Source: Chitinophaga filiformis (GTDB lineage: Bacteria > Bacteroidota > Bacteroidia > Chitinophagales > Chitinophagaceae). From it: a stretch of DNA of 64,000 nucleotides. The notes under the pieces are model-generated. The model ran no database searches and had not been told where the DNA came from. It worked only from the letters and a program-made list of their open reading frames with translations. The DNA is taken from contig NZ_FNBN01000005.1 in NCBI RefSeq assembly GCF_900102545.1, positions 124,001-188,000 on the forward strand, in the 5' to 3' direction. The translations under genes and the position numbers were made by a program. Shown here piece after piece: positions 42,712 to 52,410 of this stretch. Each line of letters begins with the position of its first letter. Position 1 is the first letter of the stretch.

Positions 42712-42870
42712 GTTAGTTTTTTAAAAAAAAGTAAGAATGTCCACAAGAATAGTCATATAGTCGCTCCTTATTAAAGTTAAAAAAAGTTTTTTTGTAAAGA
42801 AGTCTGATTCTTTGAATCCGTACTGGGCAAACACAGGAACAACTGAAAGTATTAATAAAACATGCCTGAA

Positions 42871-45660
42871 ATGAATAAACACGTTAAACTGATATTGCTG
42901 GTGGCAATGATGGCGATTCACGCTGCTGTGCCGGCACAAAACAGGATCTCGCTGGCTGGGAAATGGAAATTCCGGATAGATAGAGACGATCAGGGTATTA
43001 AACAGCAATGGTATACCCAACAATTGAAGGACTCCCTGAAATTACCCGGTGCGATGCAATCCCAGGGGTATGGCGATGAGCCTTCTGTCAACACAAAATG
43101 GATTGGTGACAGATATGAAGCCTTTCTGAAGGAAGACAAATATGCACCTTACCGAAAGGACGACAACTTCAAATTCCCTTTCTGGCTAACTCCCAAAAAA
43201 TACTACATGGGGGCTGCATGGTACCAGAAGGTCATTAATATTCCATCACATTGGACCGGGCAACATATTAGTCTTACGCTGGAACGTTGTCATTGGGGCA
43301 CTACTGTTTATGCAGACAGTCAACTTATCGGAGCGGATAGCAGCCTGGCTACCCCGCATGTATATGACCTAAGCCACCTCAGTCCGGGTAAACATACACT
43401 TACTATCCGCGTAGACAACCGTTATCTCTCAGAAGTAGGTATCAATGCCCACAGTGCCAGTGATCAGACACAGGGGACCTGGAATGGTATTGCGGGAGAC
43501 ATTGTGCTGGAAGCCGGGAGTCCCGTTTTTGTAAAGCAGGTGCAGGTTTATCCTGATATCCTCAACAGGAATATTCAGCTTAAAATAGTCCTCGGCCGTA
43601 CCGGTAATGCGACTTCAGCAGGCAGTCTTTCTATATCCGTAGATAAGTTACCTGCCTTAAAGCAATCTTTCAGCAAGGATGACAGTTCCTTATCATTCAC
43701 TTATCCAATGGGCGATCATCCTGCATTATGGGATGAATTTAATCCTAAACTGTATCAACTCACAGTACAACTACAAACAGCGGATAAAAAAAGCATAGAT
43801 AGTAAAAAGGTTAGTTTTGGAATGCGTAGTGTGGGGACTGCCAACTCAAAAATTACGGTCAATAATCATCCTATATTCCTGCGGGGAACACTGGAATGCG
43901 CTATCTTTCCGTTAACGGGTTACCCGCCTACGGATACTGCTGCATGGGCACGGATTTTCCGCATTATAAAGGCACATGGCCTCAATCATATGCGTTTTCA
44001 TTCATGGTGTCCGCCGGAAGCCGCATTTACGGCTGCGGATCATGCTGGCGTATATCTTTCTGTGGAGGTAGATTGCTGGGCAAGAGTAGGAGATGGACTT
44101 TCTGTAGATAACTTCCTGTATGAAGAAAGCAACCGGATCATTGCTGCTTATGGTAATCATCCTTCTTTTTTGATGATGGTACCTACTAATGAACCTGCAG
44201 GAGGTAAAAACCGCGACCCGTATCTGGCCGCATTCGTAAACTATTGGAAAAACAAAGATAAACGACGCCTTTATAGTGCCGGTTCTGGATGGCCGGCCAT
44301 TGCAGAAAACGATTATCATGTGCTGCCGGAACCGCGTATTCAGGCCTGGGGCGAAGGACTTAACAGCGTCATTAATGCCAAGGCTCCTAATTCACAGTTT
44401 AACTTTAAAGAAAAGCTCAAAGACAACAAACCGGTTGTAGCGCATGAAATAGGACAGTGGTGTGTATATCCTGATTTCACAGAACGAAAGAAATATACTG
44501 GTCTGTTACAGGCACGCAATTTCGATATCTTCTACGACTTCATGAAGAAAGAACACCTGCAGTCGCAGGCACATGATTTTCTCATGGCTTCCGGAAAGTT
44601 GCAGGCCTTGTGTTACAAAGCAGATATAGAAGCTGGTATGCGTACTGATTATGCAGGTTACCAGTTACTGGACCTGCATGATTTTCCCGGTCAGGGTACT
44701 GCACTGGTGGGCATTCTGGATCCTTTCTGGAATAGTAAGCCATATTTCACACCGGCAGCCTTCCACCGTTTTTCTTCTGCTACAGTGCCACTTGCAGTGA
44801 TCAGTAAGTTTACATGGAAGAACTCAGAAGTATTTACAGCTGATGTACAGATTGCCCATTTCGGAAAAGAGCAGTTGAAGAAAATACCGGTAAAATGGAA
44901 GATTACCGGCAATAACAAACGGGTGATAGCGAATGGCGTTTTATCTGCGAACCTCGACTGGAAGAATGATAACCCCGCAGGTAATATCTCCTGTAAACTT
45001 TCTGGTATCAGCAAAGCGGAAAAGCTCAACCTGGAAATCATAGTGGATGGATTAGGTGCAAATGACTGGGACTTCTGGGTATATCCTGATATGGTAGATG
45101 TGCAAACCGGTAGTGACATCACTGTTACAGATGAACTTACACCTGCCATATCTGAAAAGTTGCAGGCCGGTGCTACTGTACTGTTACAATTAAACAATAA
45201 GATCACTGAAAAGAAAGGAGCTGCTATTAAAACAGGGATGTCAGCGATCTTCTGGAATACGGCATGGACCGAAGGACAGGCTCCCCATACATTGGGTATT
45301 CTATGTGATCCGTCATCACCTCTTTTTAATGATTTTCCAACGGAATACCATTCTAACTGGCAGTGGTGGGATATCATTCATACTGCGCAGCCGATGCACC
45401 TGGACAATTTCCCTGCTGAATTAAAACCCTCTGTACAACTAATAGATACCTGGTTTGAAGCGAGGAAGCTGGGTATATTGTTTGAGGCAAGGGTAGGAAA
45501 GGGAAAGATAGTAGTGACTTCTATCGATCTGCAGCATGATCTGGACACAAGGTTAGCTGCGAGACAGCTTTATCATAGTTTGCTGTCATACATGCAAACA
45601 AAAGCATTTAATCCTGTAGTTGCCGTCAGACCAGAACAAATACAGGAACTGTACAAGTAA
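42871..45660 (+). CDS. Glycoside hydrolase family 2 protein, exported
   Basis: A 929-residue GH2-type enzyme with a signal peptide ending PAQ (residues about 1-22). Seen: jelly-roll sugar-binding domain (ISLAGKWKFRIDRD, GAAWYQKVINIPSHW), Ig-like domain, and a TIM barrel with the acid/base Asn-Glu pair in MMVPTNEPAGG (Glu441) and predicted nucleophile Glu526 in VVAHEIGQWC. About 300 residues follow the barrel. The DLHDFPGQGTALVG block is typical of a PUL-associated GH2 group of uncertain specificity (beta-galactosidase/glucuronidase-like or arabinosidase-like). It converges on the susD gene; the AraC regulator is divergent. Confidence 0.88.
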   Translation: MNKHVKLILLVAMMAIHAAVPAQNRISLAGKWKFRIDRDDQGIKQQWYTQQLKDSLKLPGAMQSQGYGDEPSVNTKWIGDRYEAFLKEDKYAPYRKDDNFKFPFWLTPKKYYMGAAWYQKVINIPSHWTGQHISLTLERCHWGTTVYADSQLIGADSSLATPHVYDLSHLSPGKHTLTIRVDNRYLSEVGINAHSASDQTQGTWNGIAGDIVLEAGSPVFVKQVQVYPDILNRNIQLKIVLGRTGNATSAGSLSISVDKLPALKQSFSKDDSSLSFTYPMGDHPALWDEFNPKLYQLTVQLQTADKKSIDSKKVSFGMRSVGTANSKITVNNHPIFLRGTLECAIFPLTGYPPTDTAAWARIFRIIKAHGLNHMRFHSWCPPEAAFTAADHAGVYLSVEVDCWARVGDGLSVDNFLYEESNRIIAAYGNHPSFLMMVPTNEPAGGKNRDPYLAAFVNYWKNKDKRRLYSAGSGWPAIAENDYHVLPEPRIQAWGEGLNSVINAKAPNSQFNFKEKLKDNKPVVAHEIGQWCVYPDFTERKKYTGLLQARNFDIFYDFMKKEHLQSQAHDFLMASGKLQALCYKADIEAGMRTDYAGYQLLDLHDFPGQGTALVGILDPFWNSKPYFTPAAFHRFSSATVPLAVISKFTWKNSEVFTADVQIAHFGKEQLKKIPVKWKITGNNKRVIANGVLSANLDWKNDNPAGNISCKLSGISKAEKLNLEIIVDGLGANDWDFWVYPDMVDVQTGSDITVTDELTPAISEKLQAGATVLLQLNNKITEKKGAAIKTGMSAIFWNTAWTEGQAPHTLGILCDPSSPLFNDFPTEYHSNWQWWDIIHTAQPMHLDNFPAELKPSVQLIDTWFEARKLGILFEARVGKGKIVVTSIDLQHDLDTRLAARQLYHSLLSYMQTKAFNPVVAVRPEQIQELYK

Positions 45661-45684
45661 ATAAAAGTCTACATCAGGTATCTG

Positions 45685-45728
45685 AATACAAGAAACCCGT
45701 ATCAAGTGCGATACGGGTTTCTTGTATT
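45685..45728. terminator. Very strong bidirectional terminator
   Basis: A perfect 19-bp stem (AATACAAGAAACCCGTATC and its complement) with a 6-nt loop AAGTGC separates the convergent GH2 (ends 45660) and susD-like (ends 45768) genes. Confidence 0.85.
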
Positions 45729-45767
45729 TTGCCGATGAAAGGCCGTGGGCGTCTATAAAAGGGTCAA

Positions 45768-47294
45768 TTATTTCCAGTATGAATTCTGTTCTGCCTTAGA
45801 ATTAGAATTTATCTCGTCCTGTGGTATCGGGAAATAATCATGTTTGTTAACCACGTAAAACTGCTTACCTACTTTATCACTGTTGGTCAGTTCCTGTTGC
45901 AATAAGCCCCATCTCTTCAGATCATAAAAGCGCTGACCTTCGCGTGCAAATTCAAGCATCCGCTGGTGTCTGATCTCTGCCATCATTTTGGTGTCGTCCA
46001 GGCCGGCAATCAATGCAGGTAACTGCGCCCTGCTGCGAACCTGGGTGATATATGGATAGGCATCAGCCGGCCTGCCCTGCATCGTTACTGCCTCGGAAAG
46101 CAGCAATAATACATCTGCATACCGGAGTGCTTTTTCATTAATGCTGGAAGTATAACTACCGCCATTGCTACCAGTAAGCTCATTATCTTTTGTATAGTTC
46201 TGGTATTTCTTAAACATGGATTTATAACCGAACTGTAAGCTGAAAGCGCTGAACGGTTTGTTATAAAAGGTAGCCCCCGGATAATCCCACATCAGTGTCG
46301 CATACATTCTCGGATCAAGCTCGCCGGCAGTAGTTTTTTCCTTTTGAAATTCATTGAACAACTTGTCTGTAGGACTCACCTCAAACCAACCGGAGACTTC
46401 CGAAGGGGCAAACTCCTGTGCGGTAGTAACGCCGATCGATTCATTTGCATTTTCGCCTGCCCAGGGATTAGTACCACCCACATCAGCCAACTGGATCTCA
46501 AAAAGGGACTCTATATTATTATCATTTACAACAGTGAAATTATCGCCGTAGTTGGGCATTAGCTGATAAGTGAAAGGCGCAAGAGTTAACTGTTTTAAGG
46601 CAGCTTCAGCATTGGGCCAGTCTTTAAGATACACGTAAGACTTACCGAGGAAACCAAGTGCGGCACCTTTGGTGGCCCTACCCAGGTCTGCGGCGGAATA
46701 AGAGACTGGCAGGCCGGCAGCTGCTTCAGTGAAATCTTTTATTACCTGTGCCCAGATCTCGGTCTCTGGAGAAACAGGAATAAAATAATCAGCAGTTGAA
46801 GCCGGGATGGTGATCCTCAAAGGAACAGCACCAAAATTTACAGCCAGGATATAGTAGTTCAGGCCGCGCAGGAATTTTGCTTCCGCAATGTACTGTTTCT
46901 TCTTGGTGTCGTCTAAACCGCCAACCTTGTCAATGTTCGCCAGGATCTGGTTCGCCCGGAAAATAGCCCGGTAAGAGATATTAAACACATTGTTGGCAGC
47001 GGAATTATCCGGTGTATTGGTAAAGGTGGAAAGCTGGTATAAGTAACTCACATCATTTCTGATGAAGAAATCATCTCCTCTTCCATTGGAAAGTTCAACA
47101 CCTCTTACTCCCCAGTAACCACCATCTACATTCTTGAACAGACTATAGGTTGCTGCGAAGGCGCTTTGTACATCCGCTTCATTTCTCCAGAATGTTTCAG
47201 TAGTGATCTTGTTAGGGTTAGTAAGATCCAGCTCTTTGCTTGAACAGCCTGCTATAACAACCGTTGTTGCTATTGCAAAAAATATCTTATTCAT
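45768..47294 (-). CDS. RagB/SusD family glycan-binding lipoprotein
   Basis: A 508-residue surface lipoprotein that captures glycan for the SusC channel. Seen: lipobox IAGCSSKELDL, the SusD N-terminal region TETFWRNEADVQSAFAATYSLF, TPR-like core (AEAKFLRGLNYYILAVNFGAVPL, GAALGFLGKSYVYLKDWPNAEAA) and C-terminal EKALRYADVLLLLSEA, with the final REGQRFYDLKRWG, FPIPQDEINSN blocks. Encoded 14 bp after the susC gene, in the usual susC-susD order. Confidence 0.96.
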   Translation of the reverse strand: MNKIFFAIATTVVIAGCSSKELDLTNPNKITTETFWRNEADVQSAFAATYSLFKNVDGGYWGVRGVELSNGRGDDFFIRNDVSYLYQLSTFTNTPDNSAANNVFNISYRAIFRANQILANIDKVGGLDDTKKKQYIAEAKFLRGLNYYILAVNFGAVPLRITIPASTADYFIPVSPETEIWAQVIKDFTEAAAGLPVSYSAADLGRATKGAALGFLGKSYVYLKDWPNAEAALKQLTLAPFTYQLMPNYGDNFTVVNDNNIESLFEIQLADVGGTNPWAGENANESIGVTTAQEFAPSEVSGWFEVSPTDKLFNEFQKEKTTAGELDPRMYATLMWDYPGATFYNKPFSAFSLQFGYKSMFKKYQNYTKDNELTGSNGGSYTSSINEKALRYADVLLLLSEAVTMQGRPADAYPYITQVRSRAQLPALIAGLDDTKMMAEIRHQRMLEFAREGQRFYDLKRWGLLQQELTNSDKVGKQFYVVNKHDYFPIPQDEINSNSKAEQNSYWK

Positions 47295-47308
47295 GATGAA
47301 TGATTTAA

Positions 47309-50300
47309 TTATAATGATAACTGAATACCGAACGATACTACACGGGCAAGAGGATAGGCAACATGCCCGAAGTCGACGCCTCTGTCCAGGATACTGCCTG
47401 TTCTGCCGATATCCGGATTGTAGCCACTGTAATTCGTTATGGTAAATAAGTTATCTGCGCTGATATAAGCGCGCATAGAGGTGATCTTAAATTTATTGTT
47501 CAGGATTTCGGGGATAGTATAACCTATCTGTAACGTTTTAAGGCGAAAATAAGAACCGCTTTCGAGGAAGCGGGAAGAGGTCTGTGTATTAAAGTTTGGA
47601 TCATTGATAACGGCTCTCGGAATGTTGGAGTGATTGGTAGGTGTCCATGCATTCAAAGTTGCGCGGGAATAATTAAACTCCAGGTTCATCCCTTCAAGAT
47701 CCTGTCTTAAGCCATTATATATTTTATTGCCGGAAGTTCCCTGCATAAATATGTTCAGGTCAAAATTAAAGGCGGATAGATTCGCTCCAAGTCCGTACTC
47801 AAACTTAGGAAAGGGGCTGCCGCAATTCACTCTGTCAGCATTACTGATGCTGCCGTCGCCGTTCGCATCAAGGAACTTAATGTCTCCGGCAGATGCATTT
47901 GGCTGGATCACCTTCCCGCTTTTATCCCTGTAAGCATTCACCTCTTCCTGTGATTGGAAGATGCCTGTTGCTTTGATCAGGTAAAAAGCACTCACCTGGC
48001 CACCAGCTTCGGTAAGTGTGGTAGATGCACCGTGGTGGGTTGGCTGTCCGCCAAATATCTGCTGGGATCCCGTGCCCAATTCAATCACTTTATTCTTAAT
48101 AGAAGAGAATGTTCCATACACAGAGTAATTCAATACACCTGCCTTATTGCCATAGTTGATACCCAGCTCAAAGCCTTTGTTTTGCAAGATGCCTGCATTC
48201 ACGGTAGGGTTTTCAGAAGAACCGGCGGAACCGGGAATGGGAACCTCTAATAGTACATCGGTGGTCCTTTTTGTAAAGTAATCAGCGCTCATATTCAGTT
48301 TACCGTTCAGGAAACCTGCGTCAATACCGGCGTTGATTGTTTTTGTATTTTCCCATTTGATATTAGGAGAGGCAAAAGCCGTCTGGATAGCACCAAACCA
48401 TTTCTGCTGAGCTGCACCTATTACATAATTGATGTTGGAGGCGATGGCCGCACTATACTGGTAATCGCCAATTTCCTGGTTGCCCAGTATACCATAGCTA
48501 CCTCTTATTTTCAGAGAAGATAACACCCTGGGATCTGCACGAAAGAATTTTTCATTGGACAGGTTCCACCCCACAGCAACAGATGGGAAGTTCCCGTACC
48601 TGTTGGCTTTGCCGAAGCGTGAAGAACCATCTCTTCTGAAGCTGGCGGTGAGCAGGTACCTGTTATCATAAGAATAGATCACACGTCCCAGTTGTGATAA
48701 GAGTACACTTTCAGTACTGTTACCACCTACTGTCGCTGCACCGGAAGCAGCGTCGAGTTCTTTTATTCCATCAGGGAGATTTGTTTTACTGGCAAGCCAG
48801 TAATTATATTTGAGTCGCTGGTAGGCGTATCCCGCCAGCAGCTGGATACTATGTTTCCCGATATCTTTATTATAGTTCAGCGTATTTTCCAGCATTACCA
48901 GGTTGGTGCGCTCTTTGGTCTGACTGAGGTCATTGGTGGCATGTGCAAAAAGGCCGCCAACCACATAGCGCCGCTGGTAATCGTCTGTATTACCGAAAGA
49001 GTTGGTGTATCCCACATTGAATTTATACTTTAAATTGGGGAGAATGGAAACTTCCGCAAAAGCATTCGCCAGAATAGAAGTCAGTTCGTAACTGATATCT
49101 TCAAGATGTAACTGTGCTACCGGATTGGCTACATTAACAACTGGTCCTGATGCTCCGGAATAGCCACCCAGTGCAGTGGAATCATAGATGTTAAATACCG
49201 GGATCATCTTTGTTGCGGAACCTACAGGATTACCTCCCTGGCCGCCCCAGCCTCCCGGCATGCGGATCCATCTTTCTCTTGTCAGCAGTAATGTTTCACC
49301 AATCTTCAGACGTCCTTTGGTGGCTTCTGATTTCACGCGTGCACCATAACGTTTGTAGCCTGTTACATCCACGATACCATCCTGGTCAGTGTATTGCCCT
49401 GACATGCTGTACTTTGCGGTTTCACCGCCACCACTTACACCCAGGTAATACTGCTGAATAGGCGCCGTTCTGTAAATGGCGTCCTGCCAGTCAGTTCCTT
49501 TCCCCAGCTGTGACGGATCAGCGGCAATAGCCAGTCGTGGCAGACCAGCTGCATCATGTGCAGCATTACTTACCGTGGCCCATTCAGATGCATTCAGCAC
49601 GTCATACTTTTTGAGGATCTTCTGGAAGCCTACATTGGTATTGAACTGGATAAGGGCTTTGCCTGGTTTACCTGATTTAGTGGTTACCAGCACAACTCCA
49701 TTCGCAGCCCTTGATCCATAGATAGCGGCAGCGGAAGCATCTTTCAATACATCCATCGACTCAATATCTCCGGGGGCAACATTATTGATGTTGGCTACCT
49801 GTACACCATCTACAATATAGAGGGGATCAGCATTATTGAATGTTCCTACACCCCTTATCAGGATGCGGGTACCGGAACCTGGATCACCCCCAGCCGATTC
49901 TACTGTTACACCAGGTAATTTACCCTGCAATGCGCGCCCCACATTACTAACGCCTTCTGTCTTAATATCTGCGCCTTTTAAAGATGCAATGGCCCCGGTA
50001 AGATCCTTTCGTTTTACCGTACCATATCCGATCACAACTACTTCATTTAAACCGGAAACACTGCGTTTGATGGGAATGTCGTAGGAGGAAGCATCTTCCA
50101 CTTTCACTTCAATAGTTCCATACTCCATGGAAGAAATAATAAGTGTGCTGCCTTTGGCGGCATCAATCGTAAAGACTCCTTTATCATCGGTTACAGCTCC
50201 TTTTGAGGAGCCCTTAACACGAACAGAAGCTCCGAACACAGGTTCCTTATTATCAGCATCTGTTATTTTACCGGATATCTTTTTTTGTGCATCTGCCGCC

Positions 50301-50383
50301 AGGAACGAAAAGAGAAATAATAGCAGCATGATTGGTTTACACCCGGCTCGAGGTGAGAAGTTCACACCGTGGAAATTTGTCAT
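47309..50383 (-). CDS. SusC/RagA family TonB-dependent outer-membrane transporter
   Basis: A 1024-residue TonB-dependent importer. Signal segment within residues 18-33 (LLLFLFSFLAADAQ), a carboxypeptidase-regulatory-like domain (KISGKITDADNKEPVFGASV), the SusC signature VVIGYGTVKRKDLTGAI, plug domain (ILIRGVGTFNNADPLYIVDG, DVLKDASAAAIYGSRAANG) and a C-terminal beta-barrel ending VSFGIQLSL. It takes up oligosaccharides with SusD. A shorter start at 50329 (MLLLFLF) is also possible. The locus is AraC, GH2, SusD, SusC. Confidence 0.97.
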   Translation of the reverse strand: MTNFHGVNFSPRAGCKPIMLLLFLFSFLAADAQKKISGKITDADNKEPVFGASVRVKGSSKGAVTDDKGVFTIDAAKGSTLIISSMEYGTIEVKVEDASSYDIPIKRSVSGLNEVVVIGYGTVKRKDLTGAIASLKGADIKTEGVSNVGRALQGKLPGVTVESAGGDPGSGTRILIRGVGTFNNADPLYIVDGVQVANINNVAPGDIESMDVLKDASAAAIYGSRAANGVVLVTTKSGKPGKALIQFNTNVGFQKILKKYDVLNASEWATVSNAAHDAAGLPRLAIAADPSQLGKGTDWQDAIYRTAPIQQYYLGVSGGGETAKYSMSGQYTDQDGIVDVTGYKRYGARVKSEATKGRLKIGETLLLTRERWIRMPGGWGGQGGNPVGSATKMIPVFNIYDSTALGGYSGASGPVVNVANPVAQLHLEDISYELTSILANAFAEVSILPNLKYKFNVGYTNSFGNTDDYQRRYVVGGLFAHATNDLSQTKERTNLVMLENTLNYNKDIGKHSIQLLAGYAYQRLKYNYWLASKTNLPDGIKELDAASGAATVGGNSTESVLLSQLGRVIYSYDNRYLLTASFRRDGSSRFGKANRYGNFPSVAVGWNLSNEKFFRADPRVLSSLKIRGSYGILGNQEIGDYQYSAAIASNINYVIGAAQQKWFGAIQTAFASPNIKWENTKTINAGIDAGFLNGKLNMSADYFTKRTTDVLLEVPIPGSAGSSENPTVNAGILQNKGFELGINYGNKAGVLNYSVYGTFSSIKNKVIELGTGSQQIFGGQPTHHGASTTLTEAGGQVSAFYLIKATGIFQSQEEVNAYRDKSGKVIQPNASAGDIKFLDANGDGSISNADRVNCGSPFPKFEYGLGANLSAFNFDLNIFMQGTSGNKIYNGLRQDLEGMNLEFNYSRATLNAWTPTNHSNIPRAVINDPNFNTQTSSRFLESGSYFRLKTLQIGYTIPEILNNKFKITSMRAYISADNLFTITNYSGYNPDIGRTGSILDRGVDFGHVAYPLARVVSFGIQLSL

Positions 50384-50719
50384 ACGGAAATTGGATTTAG
50401 TGATTTTGGCGATAGTTTACATAACGTGTGCTAAAGGTAATTTTTATTGAATAGCCGGATAGGGACTTTTCAATTTTTTATGTGGATAATCTTATTAACT
50501 AACCCCTATAGATAAGCATGATGTCTTAATGACACCATTTTTAAACTACTTAATAAGATTTTTACAGAGGGATAATATTTCCAGCTACAAACCTGCCGCT
50601 TACCCGATGGGCAGTTATTTTTTTGCGCCGGGCCTGGACGAAACAAAACCTGATCCTATGATAAATGGTCATCAGGAATGGCTGGAAGGGTTGGTGGCAA
50701 TAGCGAAGAAAAAAAGGTG
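50384..50719. other. Region upstream of susC with an inverted repeat and a small open frame
   Basis: The susC promoter should lie here; a -7-like TACCTTTA occurs on the minus strand at 50439-50432. AATCTTATTAA (50488-50498) and TTAATAAGATT (50550-50560) are a perfect 11-bp inverted repeat 51 bp apart, of unknown meaning. A small plus-strand frame is described separately. Confidence 0.4.
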
Positions 50720-50723
50720 TTAA
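50529..50723 (+). pseudogene. Possible gene remnant, 64 codons
   Basis: Not recognised. The second half (AAYPMGSYFFAPGLDETKPD, then PMINGHQEWLEGL) looks like genuine protein, ending in a Lys-rich tail, while the first part does not and there is no promoter. It could be the C-terminal remnant of a lost enzyme. Its stop overlaps the end of the convergent serine hydrolase gene by 4 bp. Confidence 0.3.
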
Positions 50724-52342
50724 GCAGACGGTTTACCGGGTTTCATTAATGCTATCTTGTCTGCCGCGTCATCAGTTCCGTTATTCATGATGCGATTTGC
50801 CAGCACTTCTTTCCATAAATATTTTCTGCCTTGCGCTGCCTGTCCTACCGAAAGGTAATACTTGCCTAAAAATGTGCAGGCATCGCGTACAGGACCCTGC
50901 TCTTCAAAACCGGTGCTATCAGCTAAAAGATGATACCAGGAGCGTGATTCTTCTTCTTTTCCAATTTGCTGATAGTATCCGGCAATTTCCCGGTGGAGAT
51001 CGGGTTGAAACTGTCCACTATTCCGGTAAGCCTCAATTGCCTTTTCTGTAAGCTCAGACAATTCCTGATCAGCAAGACTAGTCATCAGCCAGAGTAGTGT
51101 ATTATCCGGCTGTTTAAATCGTTGTGGTTCTTTTGCTGCGAGGTTCCTCAGTAATGTTTTCGCCTCGCCTTTATGTGTACCAAAGGTCTGCTCCTGGTAA
51201 TGGAGTGTCATTGCCTGCGGAAAGAGCAGATCAAAGCCATCTGCTTTCAGCTTATTCCTGGCCACAAAATGATTTAAAAAGGATACTGCAAAAGGAGAGT
51301 TCATCAGATTACCATAGCCCAGCCGGAATGCCTCGGAAGCCGGTACCGCATTGCAGAACAAAATGAAGGTCAGCCGCTGTGAGGGAACGCGCACAATCAA
51401 TGCCGCAAATGAATCGCCATATCCATAATGCCAGTGGATCTGCTGATCTTCAAATAACTGAGTGGCCCAGCCAATACCATAGGGATGCGTCTTTCCTTGC
51501 GGTGTTACTGTAGGTGTGGTGATCCTGGTATAAGTGTCCTTGCTGATCAGCAGGTTATTGTCCAGTGCATTGGTGTATTTAGCCAGGTCTTCCAGCGAGG
51601 TAAACAGGTTTGTTGAAGGATATAAAATCGTCTGCGTAGCCTGGTTTTTATCCGGAATGGAAAAGTTGCCGGTCGCTTTATCCAGCTTGTATGTGGTAAT
51701 GATCCTGGAAGGATCCAGTGCTTTATCTTTAGGGTATCCCGGATATGTGTGCTGCATTTCTAAAGGAGTAATAACCCGCTTCTTCATTTCCTCAGCAAAT
51801 GCTTCATAGTGTGTGGTGTTCCCGCTTACCTGCTCGTAAACGCCATACACAAAATTATACCGGCCACCGTTGTAAATATATTCCGTCCCTGGTACTCCTT
51901 CAGATGTATGACTCAGCGCGTGCCAGATGCGGACATCAGGACTGGGAAGTCGCTCCGGCGTAAAGCCAACGGATAGAAAAGGGTAGTCCAGGATATAGTC
52001 GTCCAGAGACGCTTTTCCTTCCTGGTGATACTGGGCCATCACCACTGCGGCAAAGGTTTTGGTAAGGGATGCCACAGGAAATATCATGTCCTGACGCATG
52101 GGTACTTTACGGTCAAGGTCAGCAAGGCCCTCGCACTGCACATAACTCAAATGGCCATCTTTGACTACCGCTGCCAGCATTCCGGGAATCCGGAGCGTTT
52201 GCATGGCTTGTTTTAGGTCCGAACGCAGTTGATCAGAGGGAGATCCTGCAATAGCGGGGATGCTTTCTGTTATCAGACCAGTGGTCAGTAAGCCTGTAGT
52301 GATCAGAGAGGATTGTTTGAGAAAGGTGCGGCGCGAGGTCAT
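50720..52342 (-). CDS. Beta-lactamase-fold serine hydrolase with twin-arginine-like signal
   Basis: A 540-residue exported hydrolase. The N-terminus MTSRRTFLKQSS followed by a hydrophobic stretch is a twin-arginine (SRRxFLK) signal, so it is probably folded before export. Catalytic motifs: PVASLTKTFAAVV (S-x-x-K) and GGRYNFVYGVYE (Y-x-N position). About 180 residues after the catalytic domain (RFKQPDNTLLWLM onward) look helical and TPR-like (AYRNSGQFQPDLHREIAGYYQQIG, SRSWYHLLADS). Substrate unknown. Lies 68 bp downstream of the ABC permease gene on the same strand. Confidence 0.88.
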   Translation of the reverse strand: MTSRRTFLKQSSLITTGLLTTGLITESIPAIAGSPSDQLRSDLKQAMQTLRIPGMLAAVVKDGHLSYVQCEGLADLDRKVPMRQDMIFPVASLTKTFAAVVMAQYHQEGKASLDDYILDYPFLSVGFTPERLPSPDVRIWHALSHTSEGVPGTEYIYNGGRYNFVYGVYEQVSGNTTHYEAFAEEMKKRVITPLEMQHTYPGYPKDKALDPSRIITTYKLDKATGNFSIPDKNQATQTILYPSTNLFTSLEDLAKYTNALDNNLLISKDTYTRITTPTVTPQGKTHPYGIGWATQLFEDQQIHWHYGYGDSFAALIVRVPSQRLTFILFCNAVPASEAFRLGYGNLMNSPFAVSFLNHFVARNKLKADGFDLLFPQAMTLHYQEQTFGTHKGEAKTLLRNLAAKEPQRFKQPDNTLLWLMTSLADQELSELTEKAIEAYRNSGQFQPDLHREIAGYYQQIGKEEESRSWYHLLADSTGFEEQGPVRDACTFLGKYYLSVGQAAQGRKYLWKEVLANRIMNNGTDDAADKIALMKPGKPSA

Positions 52343-52410
52343 GATAGTTGGGTATACTTTAGGTTCTCTTAAATCTACGGAATTTTATTTAGTTGTTGCA
52401 GGCTGTGATT

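Noticed and set aside
44691..45377. 228-codon minus-strand open frame opposite the GH2 gene
   Set aside because: Shadow of the GH2 coding frame.
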